Shown one piece after another: positions 36,489 through 45,824 of a DNA stretch of 64,000 nt; positions within the stretch are counted from its first letter, which is position 1, and each line of letters opens with the position of its first letter. The stretch is from an uncultured Pelagibacteraceae bacterium (GTDB lineage: Bacteria; Pseudomonadota; Alphaproteobacteria; Pelagibacterales; AG-422-B15). Where the stretch lies: the NCBI GenBank assembly GCA_902622985.1, contig CACNSH010000001.1, positions 252,036 to 316,035 on the forward strand, in the 5' to 3' direction. The position numbers and the translations under genes are program-made. The notes under the pieces were generated by a model. That model had not been told where the DNA came from. It ran no database searches and saw only the letters and a list, made by a program, of their open reading frames with translations.

Positions 36489-37502
36489 ATGAAAAAGGTT
36501 TTAGTCACAGGTGCTTCAGGATTTATAGCTGAACACTGCATAATAGAACTACTTAAAAATGGCTATTCAGTAAGGGGGTCACTACGATCAATGAATAGAG
36601 AACAAGAAGTAAGAGATGCAATCAAGACCGGAGCCAATGATGAAAATTTAGAATTTTGTAAACTCGACCTACTTGAAGATGACGGTTGGAAAGATGCAAT
36701 GTGGGATTGTGATTATTTAATGCACGTTGCTTCTCCATTTGTAATAGAAGATCCAAAAGATGAAAATGAACTAATCAAGCCTGCAAAGGAAGGAACTCTT
36801 AGAGCACTCAATGCAGCAAAAAAAGCTGGAATAAAAAGAGTTGTTCTCACTTCTTCTGTTGCCGCCGTTAACTCACATATGATGTCAGGAACAAGCGATC
36901 ATACAACTTGGACGGACATTACTAGTAAGTATGTTACTCCCTATCAAAAAAGTAAAACAATTGCAGAAAAAGCTGCTTGGGATTTTTATAATAATCAGGA
37001 CAGTAATAATAGAATGGAGTTAGCGGTTATTAATCCTGGAGGTGTAATGGGACCTCAACTTGGAAATGATTTAGGTGGCGCTTCAACTCAAATAGTTTCA
37101 CAACTTATTTCTGGAAAGTTTCCAATGATACCCGCATTGTCATTCCCATTCATTGATGTGAGAGATGTTGCCATTCTTCATTTAAAAGCTATGACCACTC
37201 CCGATGCTGATGGAAAAAGATTTATTGCAGCACATTCTGAGCCTACTTGGATGTATCAAGTTGCGGAAGTCTTAAGTGCAGCTGGATATGAAAAAATTAA
37301 ACTGAAGAAGGCACCTTCATTCATGCTCAAATTGATTGGCTTGTTTGATAACAAGACAAGAAGCTTAGTACCAATGCTGGATAAGTATGTACCGTGCGAT
37401 AACTCTCAAACTGTTAGGATACTTAATTGGGAACCTATGCCATGGGAGCAAGCCTTTATTGAACATGCAAAATCCATTGAGGCAATTAAGGATAGAGCCT
37501 AA
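36489..37502 (+). CDS. NAD-dependent epimerase/dehydratase (dihydroflavonol-reductase-like), copy 1
   Basis: An extended SDR of 337 residues with the TGASGFIAEH nucleotide motif (7-16), the VASPFV segment (about 80-85), and the catalytic YQKSK (about 156-160). It resembles the dihydroflavonol 4-reductase/cinnamoyl-CoA-reductase-like group; substrate is unknown. A strong AGGAGAATAGG ribosome site precedes it. Its neighbour at 37505 is a paralogue, and both share blocks such as LEFCKLDLL and the NREx-EVR-AI region, so a tandem duplication is likely. First gene of a four-gene plus-strand operon. Confidence 0.86.
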   Translation: MKKVLVTGASGFIAEHCIIELLKNGYSVRGSLRSMNREQEVRDAIKTGANDENLEFCKLDLLEDDGWKDAMWDCDYLMHVASPFVIEDPKDENELIKPAKEGTLRALNAAKKAGIKRVVLTSSVAAVNSHMMSGTSDHTTWTDITSKYVTPYQKSKTIAEKAAWDFYNNQDSNNRMELAVINPGGVMGPQLGNDLGGASTQIVSQLISGKFPMIPALSFPFIDVRDVAILHLKAMTTPDADGKRFIAAHSEPTWMYQVAEVLSAAGYEKIKLKKAPSFMLKLIGLFDNKTRSLVPMLDKYVPCDNSQTVRILNWEPMPWEQAFIEHAKSIEAIKDRA

Positions 37503-37504
37503 CT

Positions 37505-38515
37505 ATGGAGAAAGTTCTAGTTACCGGAGGTTCAGGTTACATTGCTCAACATTGCATAGCAGAATTACTCAAAAAAGGGTACTCAGTTAGAACTTCTTTA
37601 CGCTCTGAAAATCGTGAAGCAGAAGTGAGGCAGGCAATAGCAAAAGAAGTTGATGCAAAAAATAATTTAGAGTTTTGTAAATTAGACCTGCTTAAGGATG
37701 AAGGATGGGATGAGGCGGTCGCCGGCTGTGCATATGTATTGCATGTTGCATCTCCATTAACAGACAAAGCTCCTGATGATGAAAATGAAATCATTCAGCC
37801 CGCCAAGGAAGGTCTTTTAAGGGCGCTTAAAAGCTCAATTAAAAACAAGATTAAAAGATTTGTCATGACTTCATCGTTTTCAGCTGTGGGATATGGAAAT
37901 GAAGAAAAAATATATGATGAGAGCCATTGGACTGATCCAAGTCAAAATATTGGCGCATACAACAAGAGTAAGGCAATTGCTGAAAAAGAGATGTGGTCTT
38001 ACTTGAACATTCTCAGTGATGATGAAAAAATAGAAGCTGTTTCAATAAACCCGACTTTGGTAATAGGTCCATCGTTATCTGATGATGTTGGAACTTCAAA
38101 TGTATTTATTCAAAGAATGTTGGACGGCTCCTATCCCGTTGTGCCAAAAGTTCATTTTGGATGGGTTACTGTTAAAGATACAGCAAGAGCACATGTTGAA
38201 GCAATGATACATCCAGATGCAAGTGGAAAAAGATTTATACTCGCTGAAAAATGTATGTGGTTATCTGATATGAATAAACTTTTAAGAGAGCATGGATATA
38301 AAAAAGCTCCTTCAATTGAGGCTCCAAATTTTCTAATGAAAGTTCTAGGGTTATTTAGTAAAGAGGCTGGGGCCATATCTGGTTTTGTTGGTAAAACAAA
38401 ATTTACTAATTCAGAAAATGCTAAAAGTATTCTAAAATTTAATTTTGAAAGTGCAGATGATGGAATTATTCAGACTGCAAAACAATTTGAAGAACTTGGA
38501 CTGATTACAAAATAA
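37505..38515 (+). CDS. NAD-dependent epimerase/dehydratase (dihydroflavonol-reductase-like), copy 2
   Basis: A 336-residue extended SDR paralogous to the preceding gene: TGGSGYIAQH (7-16), LEFCKLDLLKDEGWDEA, HVASPLT and catalytic YNKSK (about 155-159). The two proteins align over full length with roughly half identical residues by eye in the first 120. It starts 2 bases after copy 1 and its stop overlaps the next start by one base. Different C-terminal thirds suggest different substrates. Confidence 0.86.
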   Translation: MEKVLVTGGSGYIAQHCIAELLKKGYSVRTSLRSENREAEVRQAIAKEVDAKNNLEFCKLDLLKDEGWDEAVAGCAYVLHVASPLTDKAPDDENEIIQPAKEGLLRALKSSIKNKIKRFVMTSSFSAVGYGNEEKIYDESHWTDPSQNIGAYNKSKAIAEKEMWSYLNILSDDEKIEAVSINPTLVIGPSLSDDVGTSNVFIQRMLDGSYPVVPKVHFGWVTVKDTARAHVEAMIHPDASGKRFILAEKCMWLSDMNKLLREHGYKKAPSIEAPNFLMKVLGLFSKEAGAISGFVGKTKFTNSENAKSILKFNFESADDGIIQTAKQFEELGLITK

Positions 38516-39570
38516 TGGAATACAGAAAGTTAGGCAGATCAGATATTGACGTAAGCTTAATATGCTTAGGCACCATGACTTGGGGAGAACAGAATACTGA
38601 GGCCGATGCTCACGATCAGTTGGATTACTCCTTAGACCATGAGGTTAATTTTATCGATACGGCTGAAATTTATGCAGTGCCAACAAAAGCTGAAACTCAG
38701 GGTTTAACAGAAAAATATATTGGTACTTGGTTCAAAGCGAGAGGCAACAGAGACAAAGTGGTACTTGCAACTAAAGTGGCTGGTCGTTCTGGAATGTCAT
38801 GGCTTAGAGAAAATGAAGAAATACCAAGATTATCTAAAGAACATATTTTCTATGCAGTTGAGCAAAGTCTTAAAAGACTACAAACAGATTACATTGATCT
38901 CTACCAAGTTCATTGGCCTGATAGACCGTTTGGTGCGTTTTCAGGAAGGCTTGAGTACAAACATATGGATACATCAGACTCGATTCCTTTGGAGGAAACT
39001 CTTGATGCTCTTGGTGAATTAGTTAAGCAGGGCAAAGTCAGGCAAATTGGTTTATCTAATGAAACACCGTGGGGTACGATGAAATATTTAGAGCTCGCTG
39101 AAACAAAGTCTCTTCCACGTGTTGCTTCAATTCAGAATGCTTATAATTTGGTTAATAGAGGTTTTGAAATTGGTTTATCTGAAGTTGCAATGCACGAACA
39201 AGTGGGCTTGCTTGCTTACTCGCCTTTAGCACAAGGAACATTAACTGGAAAATATTTAGGTGGGCAGATGCCTCAAGGGTCAAGGCTTGCACTCTTCGGT
39301 GATACTCCATTGATGATGAGGTATAAAGGAAACAAGACACATCAAGCGATTGAAATGTATGTAAATCTTGCAAAAAAATATGAAATTGATCCTGCTCAAT
39401 TAGCTATTCAATTTTGTAACATTCAACCCTTTGTTACATCTACAATTATTGGAGCAACGACGATGGAACAGTTAAAAACCTGTATAGACAGTGTTGATCT
39501 TGATATTACAAAAGAAATTATAAATGAGATAAGAAGTATTCATAAAGAAATTCCAAATCCTGCACCATAA
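38515..39570 (+). CDS. Aldo/keto reductase (Tas-like)
   Basis: A 351-residue NADP(H)-dependent aldo/keto reductase with the catalytic tetrad Asp48, Tyr53, Lys87 and His133 (LYQVHWPD). The start MEYRKLGRSDIDVSLICLGTMTWGEQNTE and the VPTKAETQG insertion are close to E. coli Tas, an AKR of unclear substrate. C-terminal NADP-binding block is at about 307-320. Overlaps both neighbours by one base, so likely co-expressed with the two SDRs: several NAD(P)-dependent carbonyl reductions in one unit. Confidence 0.9.
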   Translation: MEYRKLGRSDIDVSLICLGTMTWGEQNTEADAHDQLDYSLDHEVNFIDTAEIYAVPTKAETQGLTEKYIGTWFKARGNRDKVVLATKVAGRSGMSWLRENEEIPRLSKEHIFYAVEQSLKRLQTDYIDLYQVHWPDRPFGAFSGRLEYKHMDTSDSIPLEETLDALGELVKQGKVRQIGLSNETPWGTMKYLELAETKSLPRVASIQNAYNLVNRGFEIGLSEVAMHEQVGLLAYSPLAQGTLTGKYLGGQMPQGSRLALFGDTPLMMRYKGNKTHQAIEMYVNLAKKYEIDPAQLAIQFCNIQPFVTSTIIGATTMEQLKTCIDSVDLDITKEIINEIRSIHKEIPNPAP

Positions 39571-39854
39571 TGAAAAAAATCTCTAAAGCTGAACTTACCA
39601 AAAAATTAAAAAGATTGTCTGGATGGAAGATGGTCAAAGGGCGAAGTGCAATTACTAAAACATTTAAGTTTAGTAACTTTCAAGAAGCTTTTGGTTGGAT
39701 GACATCAATGGCAATTTATGCGGAAAAGAAAGATCATCATCCGGAATGGTTTAATGTCTACAGTACTGTTGAAGTTACTTTATCAACTCATGATGCTGGT
39801 GGAGTGACAAATCTGGACTTAGATATGGCCAGAGAAATGAATCAAAAACAGTAA
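39570..39854 (+). CDS. phhB: Pterin-4-alpha-carbinolamine dehydratase
   Basis: Dehydrates 4a-hydroxytetrahydropterin to recycle the cofactor of aromatic amino acid hydroxylases. The 94-residue protein has the family signature EKKDHHPEW (52-60), then a Tyr at 64, His74 in STHDAGG, and Asp83. His56, His57, Pro58 fit the PCD motif. The start overlaps the AKR stop by one base. No phenylalanine hydroxylase is visible, so the enzyme may serve another pterin-dependent activity or one encoded elsewhere. Confidence 0.92.
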   Translation: MKKISKAELTKKLKRLSGWKMVKGRSAITKTFKFSNFQEAFGWMTSMAIYAEKKDHHPEWFNVYSTVEVTLSTHDAGGVTNLDLDMAREMNQKQ

Positions 39855-39875
39855 GTGGACACCATATATAATTAA

Positions 39876-42800
39876 TTAAAAATATCTTACAGCTTTTAGA
39901 TTTATTGAATTTTCATTACTTAGATCATATCGATCTATGAATTCGTAAGATCCATTTAAAAACCATCCATTCATCAATCTTGAATCAAGCTCAATTCTTA
40001 CTGTTGAATATGACGATGGCTCACTATTTAAAGATAGGTTTATCATACTTTCTAAATCTAGCTCGTAAGAAGCCGAAACGCTAAAGCTATTCATTTGTGA
40101 AGAACCTGGTCTGTAGTTAAGCTCATAATCTAATTGATAAAACCATTCGCTCGGGGTTTCTATATCTGTTCCAAGTGCAGCTCTAATATTACTAGATTTC
40201 TCATCTTCAACCTTGAGAGAATAAATTGTATTAGGCAAGGCTATGTAAGAAACACTGGCATTTGAAGTAGAGCTGACATCTCTTCCGTATTCAAGTCGAC
40301 CGTATGTGTTAAGATTTAAGTCATTAAATTTTATTTCGTCGTCAGCTAATATTCCAAGAGAGATAATGGCTGTTTTAATTGTTTGTTCGTCATATCTTAA
40401 GGCAGCAATTGTTCCTTTTTCGCTAAAGCTGGATAACTTAGTATAACCTCCATCAATTCTGCCATAAGGCGATAAATTAATATCATTTTTCTCAAGCTCT
40501 GCACTATAAACTATAGAGCCATACAATTGCTTTCCATCTCTATTACCTAATATAGTTCCAGATGCGTGAGATCGAATAAGATCCATTTCTAATAATCCAA
40601 GCCCAACATTTATATCAATATATGTTTGATCAGTGTGTGGCGCAGTAGCGTAAAACGATAAGCTGTATGCATTAGTATCCAAAGAATGGCCTGAGGATCC
40701 AACATTAACATCATCTTTGCCGATTCTTAATGCAGCCCCCAAAATATGATTATCATCAATTTTATTGTCTATTCCAAGAGTTATGCCGTTTGTTGTAATG
40801 TCTCTAAGTGAAGAAATACCATCAGAGTCAATCTCACCGACGGAGATATTTCCTTCACTCCATACAGACCAATTATTTGAAAATAAATCTCCAGATTGAT
40901 TAATGAGTTTTGAAAATTGCAGTGCGTTTGAAATTCCATGCAGATCTGAGTTACTAAAATTAACACTTACTCCCTGATGGGATAACTCACTTTTATCTTT
41001 GTTTCTTCTCAACCACTCTATACGTTTAAATATTGAAGAAGTAGTTTGTTGAATAAATCTTTTTGCTGTTTCAGCTTGAGCTTTCAGAAGTCCAACAAAA
41101 TTCTTATCACTCATAGGATTTGTTAAATCCTCAATTAAGTACTCTGCTGTAAAAGTTTTGCTAGTGGCGGGTATAACGTTATTATTAAAATCTTCTACTG
41201 TTGCACCAATAGCGGCATAAATTATTTGACCGCTTGTAAAATTATTTGTTGGATCAATCGTAATTACAGTCTTAGCTGAATTTATTGAAGCGGTAAATGA
41301 AAGATCTGTACCATTGGCATCGGTATCTTTAAGAGCAATTAAGCTTCCAACGTTTAAATTAGTTATTTCAGTGTCGTCAAGATTTCGAACAGGCTCACTA
41401 AATGTAAATGTAATATCAGAATTGGTAGCAATAGAGGCGGTAATAACAGCATCAATACTTACCGTAGGAGGAAGAGAATCTCCTACCGTAAATATTGCAA
41501 AAGAATTTGAGATGGCATTATCATAAGAATCTTCAACTGTTGAACCAATACCAACATATACAATCTGCTCACTTGATAAATCGTTCGTTAGATCGATTGT
41601 TATTAGTTTGTTATTGGCATTAATCGTTGCATCAAAAGATATGTCGGCTCCGCTAGAATTAGTATCTTTTAGAGTTATGAGATTATCAACATTGATATTA
41701 TTTATATCGGAGTTATCAATAAGCCTTATTTCTTCATCAAATAGTATGAAAATGTCTGTATCAACAGATACATTGGTTGCTAAGTTTGCAGGGCTGAAGG
41801 CAACAACTGGAGGAGTGACATCCGTAACACTGAAGGTACCAGATGTGGAACTCATTGCATTTCCTGAATTATCTTCTACAGACTCAATTGACACAAATAC
41901 AACTTCACCACTTATAAAATCACTATCAGGATTAATAGTGATTACTTTTTTTGTCCCATCAATAGTGGCTGAAAAAGCAACAGGTATACCGTCATATGCA
42001 TATTCAAGAGTAATTAAGTCACCAACATTAGAATTTGTAATAGCCGTATCATCGACGTTTCTAATAGCTTCAGAAAATGTAAGTGTAACATTAGATTCAA
42101 TGGGAATTCCAGTTGCGGTATCCTCAGGATCAAAGTTTACACTTGGTGCAGTTGCATCTGCCGTAGTAAATGTCGACGAAGACGCACTTATTGCATTATC
42201 CCATTCATCCTCAACAGTTGTACCGATTGCCACATAGACAACTTGCTCACTTGAAAACTCACTTGATGGGGTAATTGTTATCATTTGTTTTGCATCGTCA
42301 ATAACAGCTGAGAATGATATATCTGATCCAGAAGAATTGGTTTGTTTCAATGTGATTAAAGCATCAACATTTGAATCGGTAACGGGTGTATCGTCTGTGT
42401 TTCTAATAGGTTCAGAAAAAGAAATGGTCACATCAGAATTAACCGCTACACCAGTTGATGAGTTGGTTGGAAAGAATTCCACATCAGGAGGATTTGAGTC
42501 GACGGCCATGAATGATGAGCTTCCTGCAGTTATTGCGTTATCTGAGGAATCTTCAACTGTTGCACCTATTGCTAAATAGACTTCTTGCTCACTGGAAAAA
42601 TTACTAGTTGGGTTTATTGTTATAATTTTCTTATCTGCATCAATTGTTGCGTTGAATGCAATATTCGATCCATTTGCGTCGGTATCTTTTAATGTTATTA
42701 AACTGTCCACATTGCTATCGGTTAAAGCTGTATCATTAATATTTCTTACAGCTTCATTAAAAGTAATTGTCAGATTTGAACTTACTGCAACATTTATTTC

Positions 42801-45794
42801 AGAATCTGGAGGGTTAAATACATATGTAGGTGGTAGATTGTCTGCAACCGTAAATGTTGCTGATGCAGCACTAATAGCGTTGTCGAAAAAATCTTCAACG
42901 GTTCCCCCTATTGCAGCGTAAATTGTTTGCCCACTTGTAAAATTACCTACTGGATTGATGGTGATTTTTGTTTTAGCGGAATTAATTGTTGCAACAAAGC
43001 TAATATTATTACCATTAACATCCGTATCTTTAAGAGATATTAAGCTGCCAACATTGGTATCTAATAATTCCTCATCACTTAGCAACCTGACTGATTTATC
43101 GAATTCAATTGTAATATTAGTATTCACAGGAACGCCTGCTTCAGCGCTTATAGAAACTGTTGGAGGATTAGTGGGTGTAGCAGTTGTAAATGATGTTTCA
43201 GATAGACTTATTGCGTTATCTGAAGAATCTTCAACTTCGGCTTTAATGGCTGCATATATTGTTTGTGAACTTGAAAAATCACTTGTTGGATCAATCGTTA
43301 TGATTGTTTTAGCGGTATTAATTGTTGCATCAAAAGAAATATTTGCTCCACTAGAATCTGTTTCTTTGAGAATGATGTGATCATCCACGCTTGTATCAGT
43401 TATTTCACTATCATCAGATTTTCTAATTGATTCATCAAATTCGATCGTAATGTTGGTGTTCATTCCGATTCCTGTTTGGCCGTTTGATGGAGTGATCGTT
43501 ACAACAGGGGCTGTCGTATCAGCAGTTGTAAAATTTAAGTCAGTAACGTTTGTTATTCCGGTATAAAGATTGCCTGAACTATCTTCAAATGACCCTGAAT
43601 CAATTTTAATATAATAATCAGTTTTTTCATCTAAAGTAGTAGCAGGATTAATTGTAATTTCTGATGATCCAGAACCTGTTACTTTTGAGTCTGTTGCCTC
43701 AATAGTTTCAATTAGAGTTTCTCCTGAATAAATTGTAATATTTTTATTTGCGATAGCAGTTACAGATTCATTAAATGTGAGTACTATATTTGAATTGACT
43801 CCCATAGTCGTAGCCCCATCAGCAGGGTTCGATGAACTTAATGTAGGACCTTCAGTATCAGCTACTGTAAATGTTGCAGAGTGGGCAGGCAAAGCTGTAT
43901 TGCAAGCGTTTTCAAGAGTGTTATCAGTAACAGCAACATACACAACTTGAGAGCTGTTAAAATTAGCGTCAGGATTAATAGTAACGACTTGATCAGAAGC
44001 ATCAATTGTTGCATCAAAAGAAATATCTGCTCCACTTGAGTTTGTATCTTTTAGTGTAATATGAGCATCGATATTAGAATTAGTTAAATCACTGTCGTCA
44101 CTAGCTTTTCTTAATCCTGTATTAAAATTAATTGTTATATTATCTCCTGCAGCATGTGTTGAGTTTCCATTCGCTGGGATAAATGAGTCAACATCCGGAG
44201 TGAGCGAGTTTGCTATTGTACCAATTCCTGCATCCTGATTTCCATCAACTGTGAGTGTGTTACAGTTCGTTGACCAAGTACCAGAAGAAGATATAGTAAA
44301 ATCTCCATTAACTTTCATATTATCTGATTGGCTGCCTGCTGAACCACTTAAAACAACATCATTAAAATCATTACTTGCGCCAGTGCCTCCAGAAAATACA
44401 TTTGAATTATTATCAAAAGTTACTGTTCCTGAGCGTGATATAAAACTACCATTATTTGTCCAGTCACCTCCCACAGCAATATCATGGTTACTAGTGCTCG
44501 CATCTAATGTTCCACTTGTTATGGTGAGGTCGCCATTAACATCTAAATTAGCATCAAGTGTCGATGTACCTGATTGATTAAAAACTAAATTAAAATAACT
44601 GTTACCCGCTGCTAAGCCAGTAGCCCCGGAACCATCATAGGTTACAGTTCCACTATCAGTGTCTGGTGTAATATAAACGGTTTCATTTCCTTGAAGTTGC
44701 AAGTTACCGTTATTGACAAGCGTAACTGGGTTAGTAGTTGATGCATTTTTTCTTAAATTTTTACCGTTAATATCAAAATTAGCTTCATTGTTTATGGTAA
44801 GTGTTCCACTAACTCTTAATTGACTGTTTCCTGTTAGCGATACAACCCCAGCAGTATTGGCTATAGTTAAATTGCTAAAATTATCTGGCATATCAATAGT
44901 TTGCGCTGAGGATCCATTAAAAATAACTTGTCCAGTACTTGGTACAAAATTTGTGCTATTTTGCATATCCCAATCACCACCAACGGTTATATCGTGGCCA
45001 TTAGCCCTGATCCTTCCTGTTCCAACAACCTGTAATTTATTTTCTACTTCAATATCGGTGTAAAGAGTTACGTTTTTATTATTGCCTTTAGTTAAATTAT
45101 AAAAATTTTTATTAGGACCAGGACCACCAGAGATTGTAATTCCTGCACCTAAAGCACTTTCACCCGGACCATCGTATCTAGGGTTCATCCTTAGTGTGCC
45201 GTTATTATGATTAAATGTTCCCCCCATAAGCCGAAAGCCACCTTTTAAAATAAAACGAGAGGCACCAGCTCCAGGAGCAGTAAATGTAGATCCGTTATAC
45301 ATTACAAAATTGTGATCTAATCTGAATGTACTAGTACTACCTGTAAAAGTGAGTGTAGGATTATTGCCGCCAGCACCTAAGGTATATTGTTTTTTTCCAA
45401 GTTTAAAGAGTCCATCTGAAACTATTATATGCCCCCCACTGTGAGTAACCCCTTGTTTAGCTGTGAATTGTCCACTCGGTATATTTATATTTATTGTACC
45501 AGTGTATCCACCTCGCATAATTAATTTGTTAACTGTGACATTAGTGGTTACGTTAACATCCAGTGTGCTATTGGCATCAAAATAGGCTTTATCGGAATTT
45601 GACGGTGGGTTTGCCCCTGGGGTACCCCCCGATTGATTGGACCAGTTATTATTATCCCACCAAATCTTATCTCCACTCCCACTTGCAACCCAAAACCTGT
45701 CAGCTGCATTTGCACTAGAAATAAGAAATAAAAAAATAAATAAAAATGAGAAAAATATAACTTTGCTTATTTTATAATTATTTTGATATGTCAT
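39876..45794 (-). CDS. Giant autotransporter-like adhesin with nine Ig-like repeats
   Basis: A 1972-residue surface protein. Residues 1-30 are a signal peptide (ending SANA). Residues 31-530 are Asn/Gly/Thr-rich repetitive beta structure with recurrent GxLTI and GGDW motifs, probably a beta-helix, starting RFWVASGSGDKIWWDNNNWS. Residues 532-1551 are nine tandem SbsA-type Ig-like domains. Residues about 1640-1972 form a C-terminal beta-barrel like an autotransporter beta-domain (NWSVWSEGNISVG, alternating strands, final Phe1972). It should be a type V secreted adhesin on the cell surface. It follows an MDR gene by 30 bases and converges with phhB. Function in adhesion is inference. Confidence 0.85.
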   Translation of the reverse strand: MTYQNNYKISKVIFFSFLFIFLFLISSANAADRFWVASGSGDKIWWDNNNWSNQSGGTPGANPPSNSDKAYFDANSTLDVNVTTNVTVNKLIMRGGYTGTININIPSGQFTAKQGVTHSGGHIIVSDGLFKLGKKQYTLGAGGNNPTLTFTGSTSTFRLDHNFVMYNGSTFTAPGAGASRFILKGGFRLMGGTFNHNNGTLRMNPRYDGPGESALGAGITISGGPGPNKNFYNLTKGNNKNVTLYTDIEVENKLQVVGTGRIRANGHDITVGGDWDMQNSTNFVPSTGQVIFNGSSAQTIDMPDNFSNLTIANTAGVVSLTGNSQLRVSGTLTINNEANFDINGKNLRKNASTTNPVTLVNNGNLQLQGNETVYITPDTDSGTVTYDGSGATGLAAGNSYFNLVFNQSGTSTLDANLDVNGDLTITSGTLDASTSNHDIAVGGDWTNNGSFISRSGTVTFDNNSNVFSGGTGASNDFNDVVLSGSAGSQSDNMKVNGDFTISSSGTWSTNCNTLTVDGNQDAGIGTIANSLTPDVDSFIPANGNSTHAAGDNITINFNTGLRKASDDSDLTNSNIDAHITLKDTNSSGADISFDATIDASDQVVTINPDANFNSSQVVYVAVTDNTLENACNTALPAHSATFTVADTEGPTLSSSNPADGATTMGVNSNIVLTFNESVTAIANKNITIYSGETLIETIEATDSKVTGSGSSEITINPATTLDEKTDYYIKIDSGSFEDSSGNLYTGITNVTDLNFTTADTTAPVVTITPSNGQTGIGMNTNITIEFDESIRKSDDSEITDTSVDDHIILKETDSSGANISFDATINTAKTIITIDPTSDFSSSQTIYAAIKAEVEDSSDNAISLSETSFTTATPTNPPTVSISAEAGVPVNTNITIEFDKSVRLLSDEELLDTNVGSLISLKDTDVNGNNISFVATINSAKTKITINPVGNFTSGQTIYAAIGGTVEDFFDNAISAASATFTVADNLPPTYVFNPPDSEINVAVSSNLTITFNEAVRNINDTALTDSNVDSLITLKDTDANGSNIAFNATIDADKKIITINPTSNFSSEQEVYLAIGATVEDSSDNAITAGSSSFMAVDSNPPDVEFFPTNSSTGVAVNSDVTISFSEPIRNTDDTPVTDSNVDALITLKQTNSSGSDISFSAVIDDAKQMITITPSSEFSSEQVVYVAIGTTVEDEWDNAISASSSTFTTADATAPSVNFDPEDTATGIPIESNVTLTFSEAIRNVDDTAITNSNVGDLITLEYAYDGIPVAFSATIDGTKKVITINPDSDFISGEVVFVSIESVEDNSGNAMSSTSGTFSVTDVTPPVVAFSPANLATNVSVDTDIFILFDEEIRLIDNSDINNINVDNLITLKDTNSSGADISFDATINANNKLITIDLTNDLSSEQIVYVGIGSTVEDSYDNAISNSFAIFTVGDSLPPTVSIDAVITASIATNSDITFTFSEPVRNLDDTEITNLNVGSLIALKDTDANGTDLSFTASINSAKTVITIDPTNNFTSGQIIYAAIGATVEDFNNNVIPATSKTFTAEYLIEDLTNPMSDKNFVGLLKAQAETAKRFIQQTTSSIFKRIEWLRRNKDKSELSHQGVSVNFSNSDLHGISNALQFSKLINQSGDLFSNNWSVWSEGNISVGEIDSDGISSLRDITTNGITLGIDNKIDDNHILGAALRIGKDDVNVGSSGHSLDTNAYSLSFYATAPHTDQTYIDINVGLGLLEMDLIRSHASGTILGNRDGKQLYGSIVYSAELEKNDINLSPYGRIDGGYTKLSSFSEKGTIAALRYDEQTIKTAIISLGILADDEIKFNDLNLNTYGRLEYGRDVSSTSNASVSYIALPNTIYSLKVEDEKSSNIRAALGTDIETPSEWFYQLDYELNYRPGSSQMNSFSVSASYELDLESMINLSLNSEPSSYSTVRIELDSRLMNGWFLNGSYEFIDRYDLSNENSINLKAVRYF
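41142..44201 (-). repeat. Nine tandem ~340-bp coding repeats (SbsA Ig-like domains)
   Basis: 3060 bases encode nine units of about 113 residues, each with the same scaffold: PPxVxFxPxxGxTGVxVNSN, then IxFSExxRxxDDxxITxxNV, LITLKDTxxxGxxISFxATI, KxITINPxxxFSSxQxVYVAI, xVEDxxDNAIS, and a closing FTVAD. The repeats are divergent at DNA level except some blocks such as LKDTDANG and LKDTNSSGADISFDAT, which recur in several units and suggest duplication or gene conversion. Confidence 0.9.
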
Positions 45795-45824
45795 TTAGTA
45801 AACCAGCGTGTCTACGTTAGATAC

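Noticed and set aside
41608-42237. 209-codon plus-strand frame opposite the adhesin, with several similar ones at 41314-43380
   Set aside because: These are antisense to the Ig-like repeats and recur only because the repeats recur; no start signals or family features.
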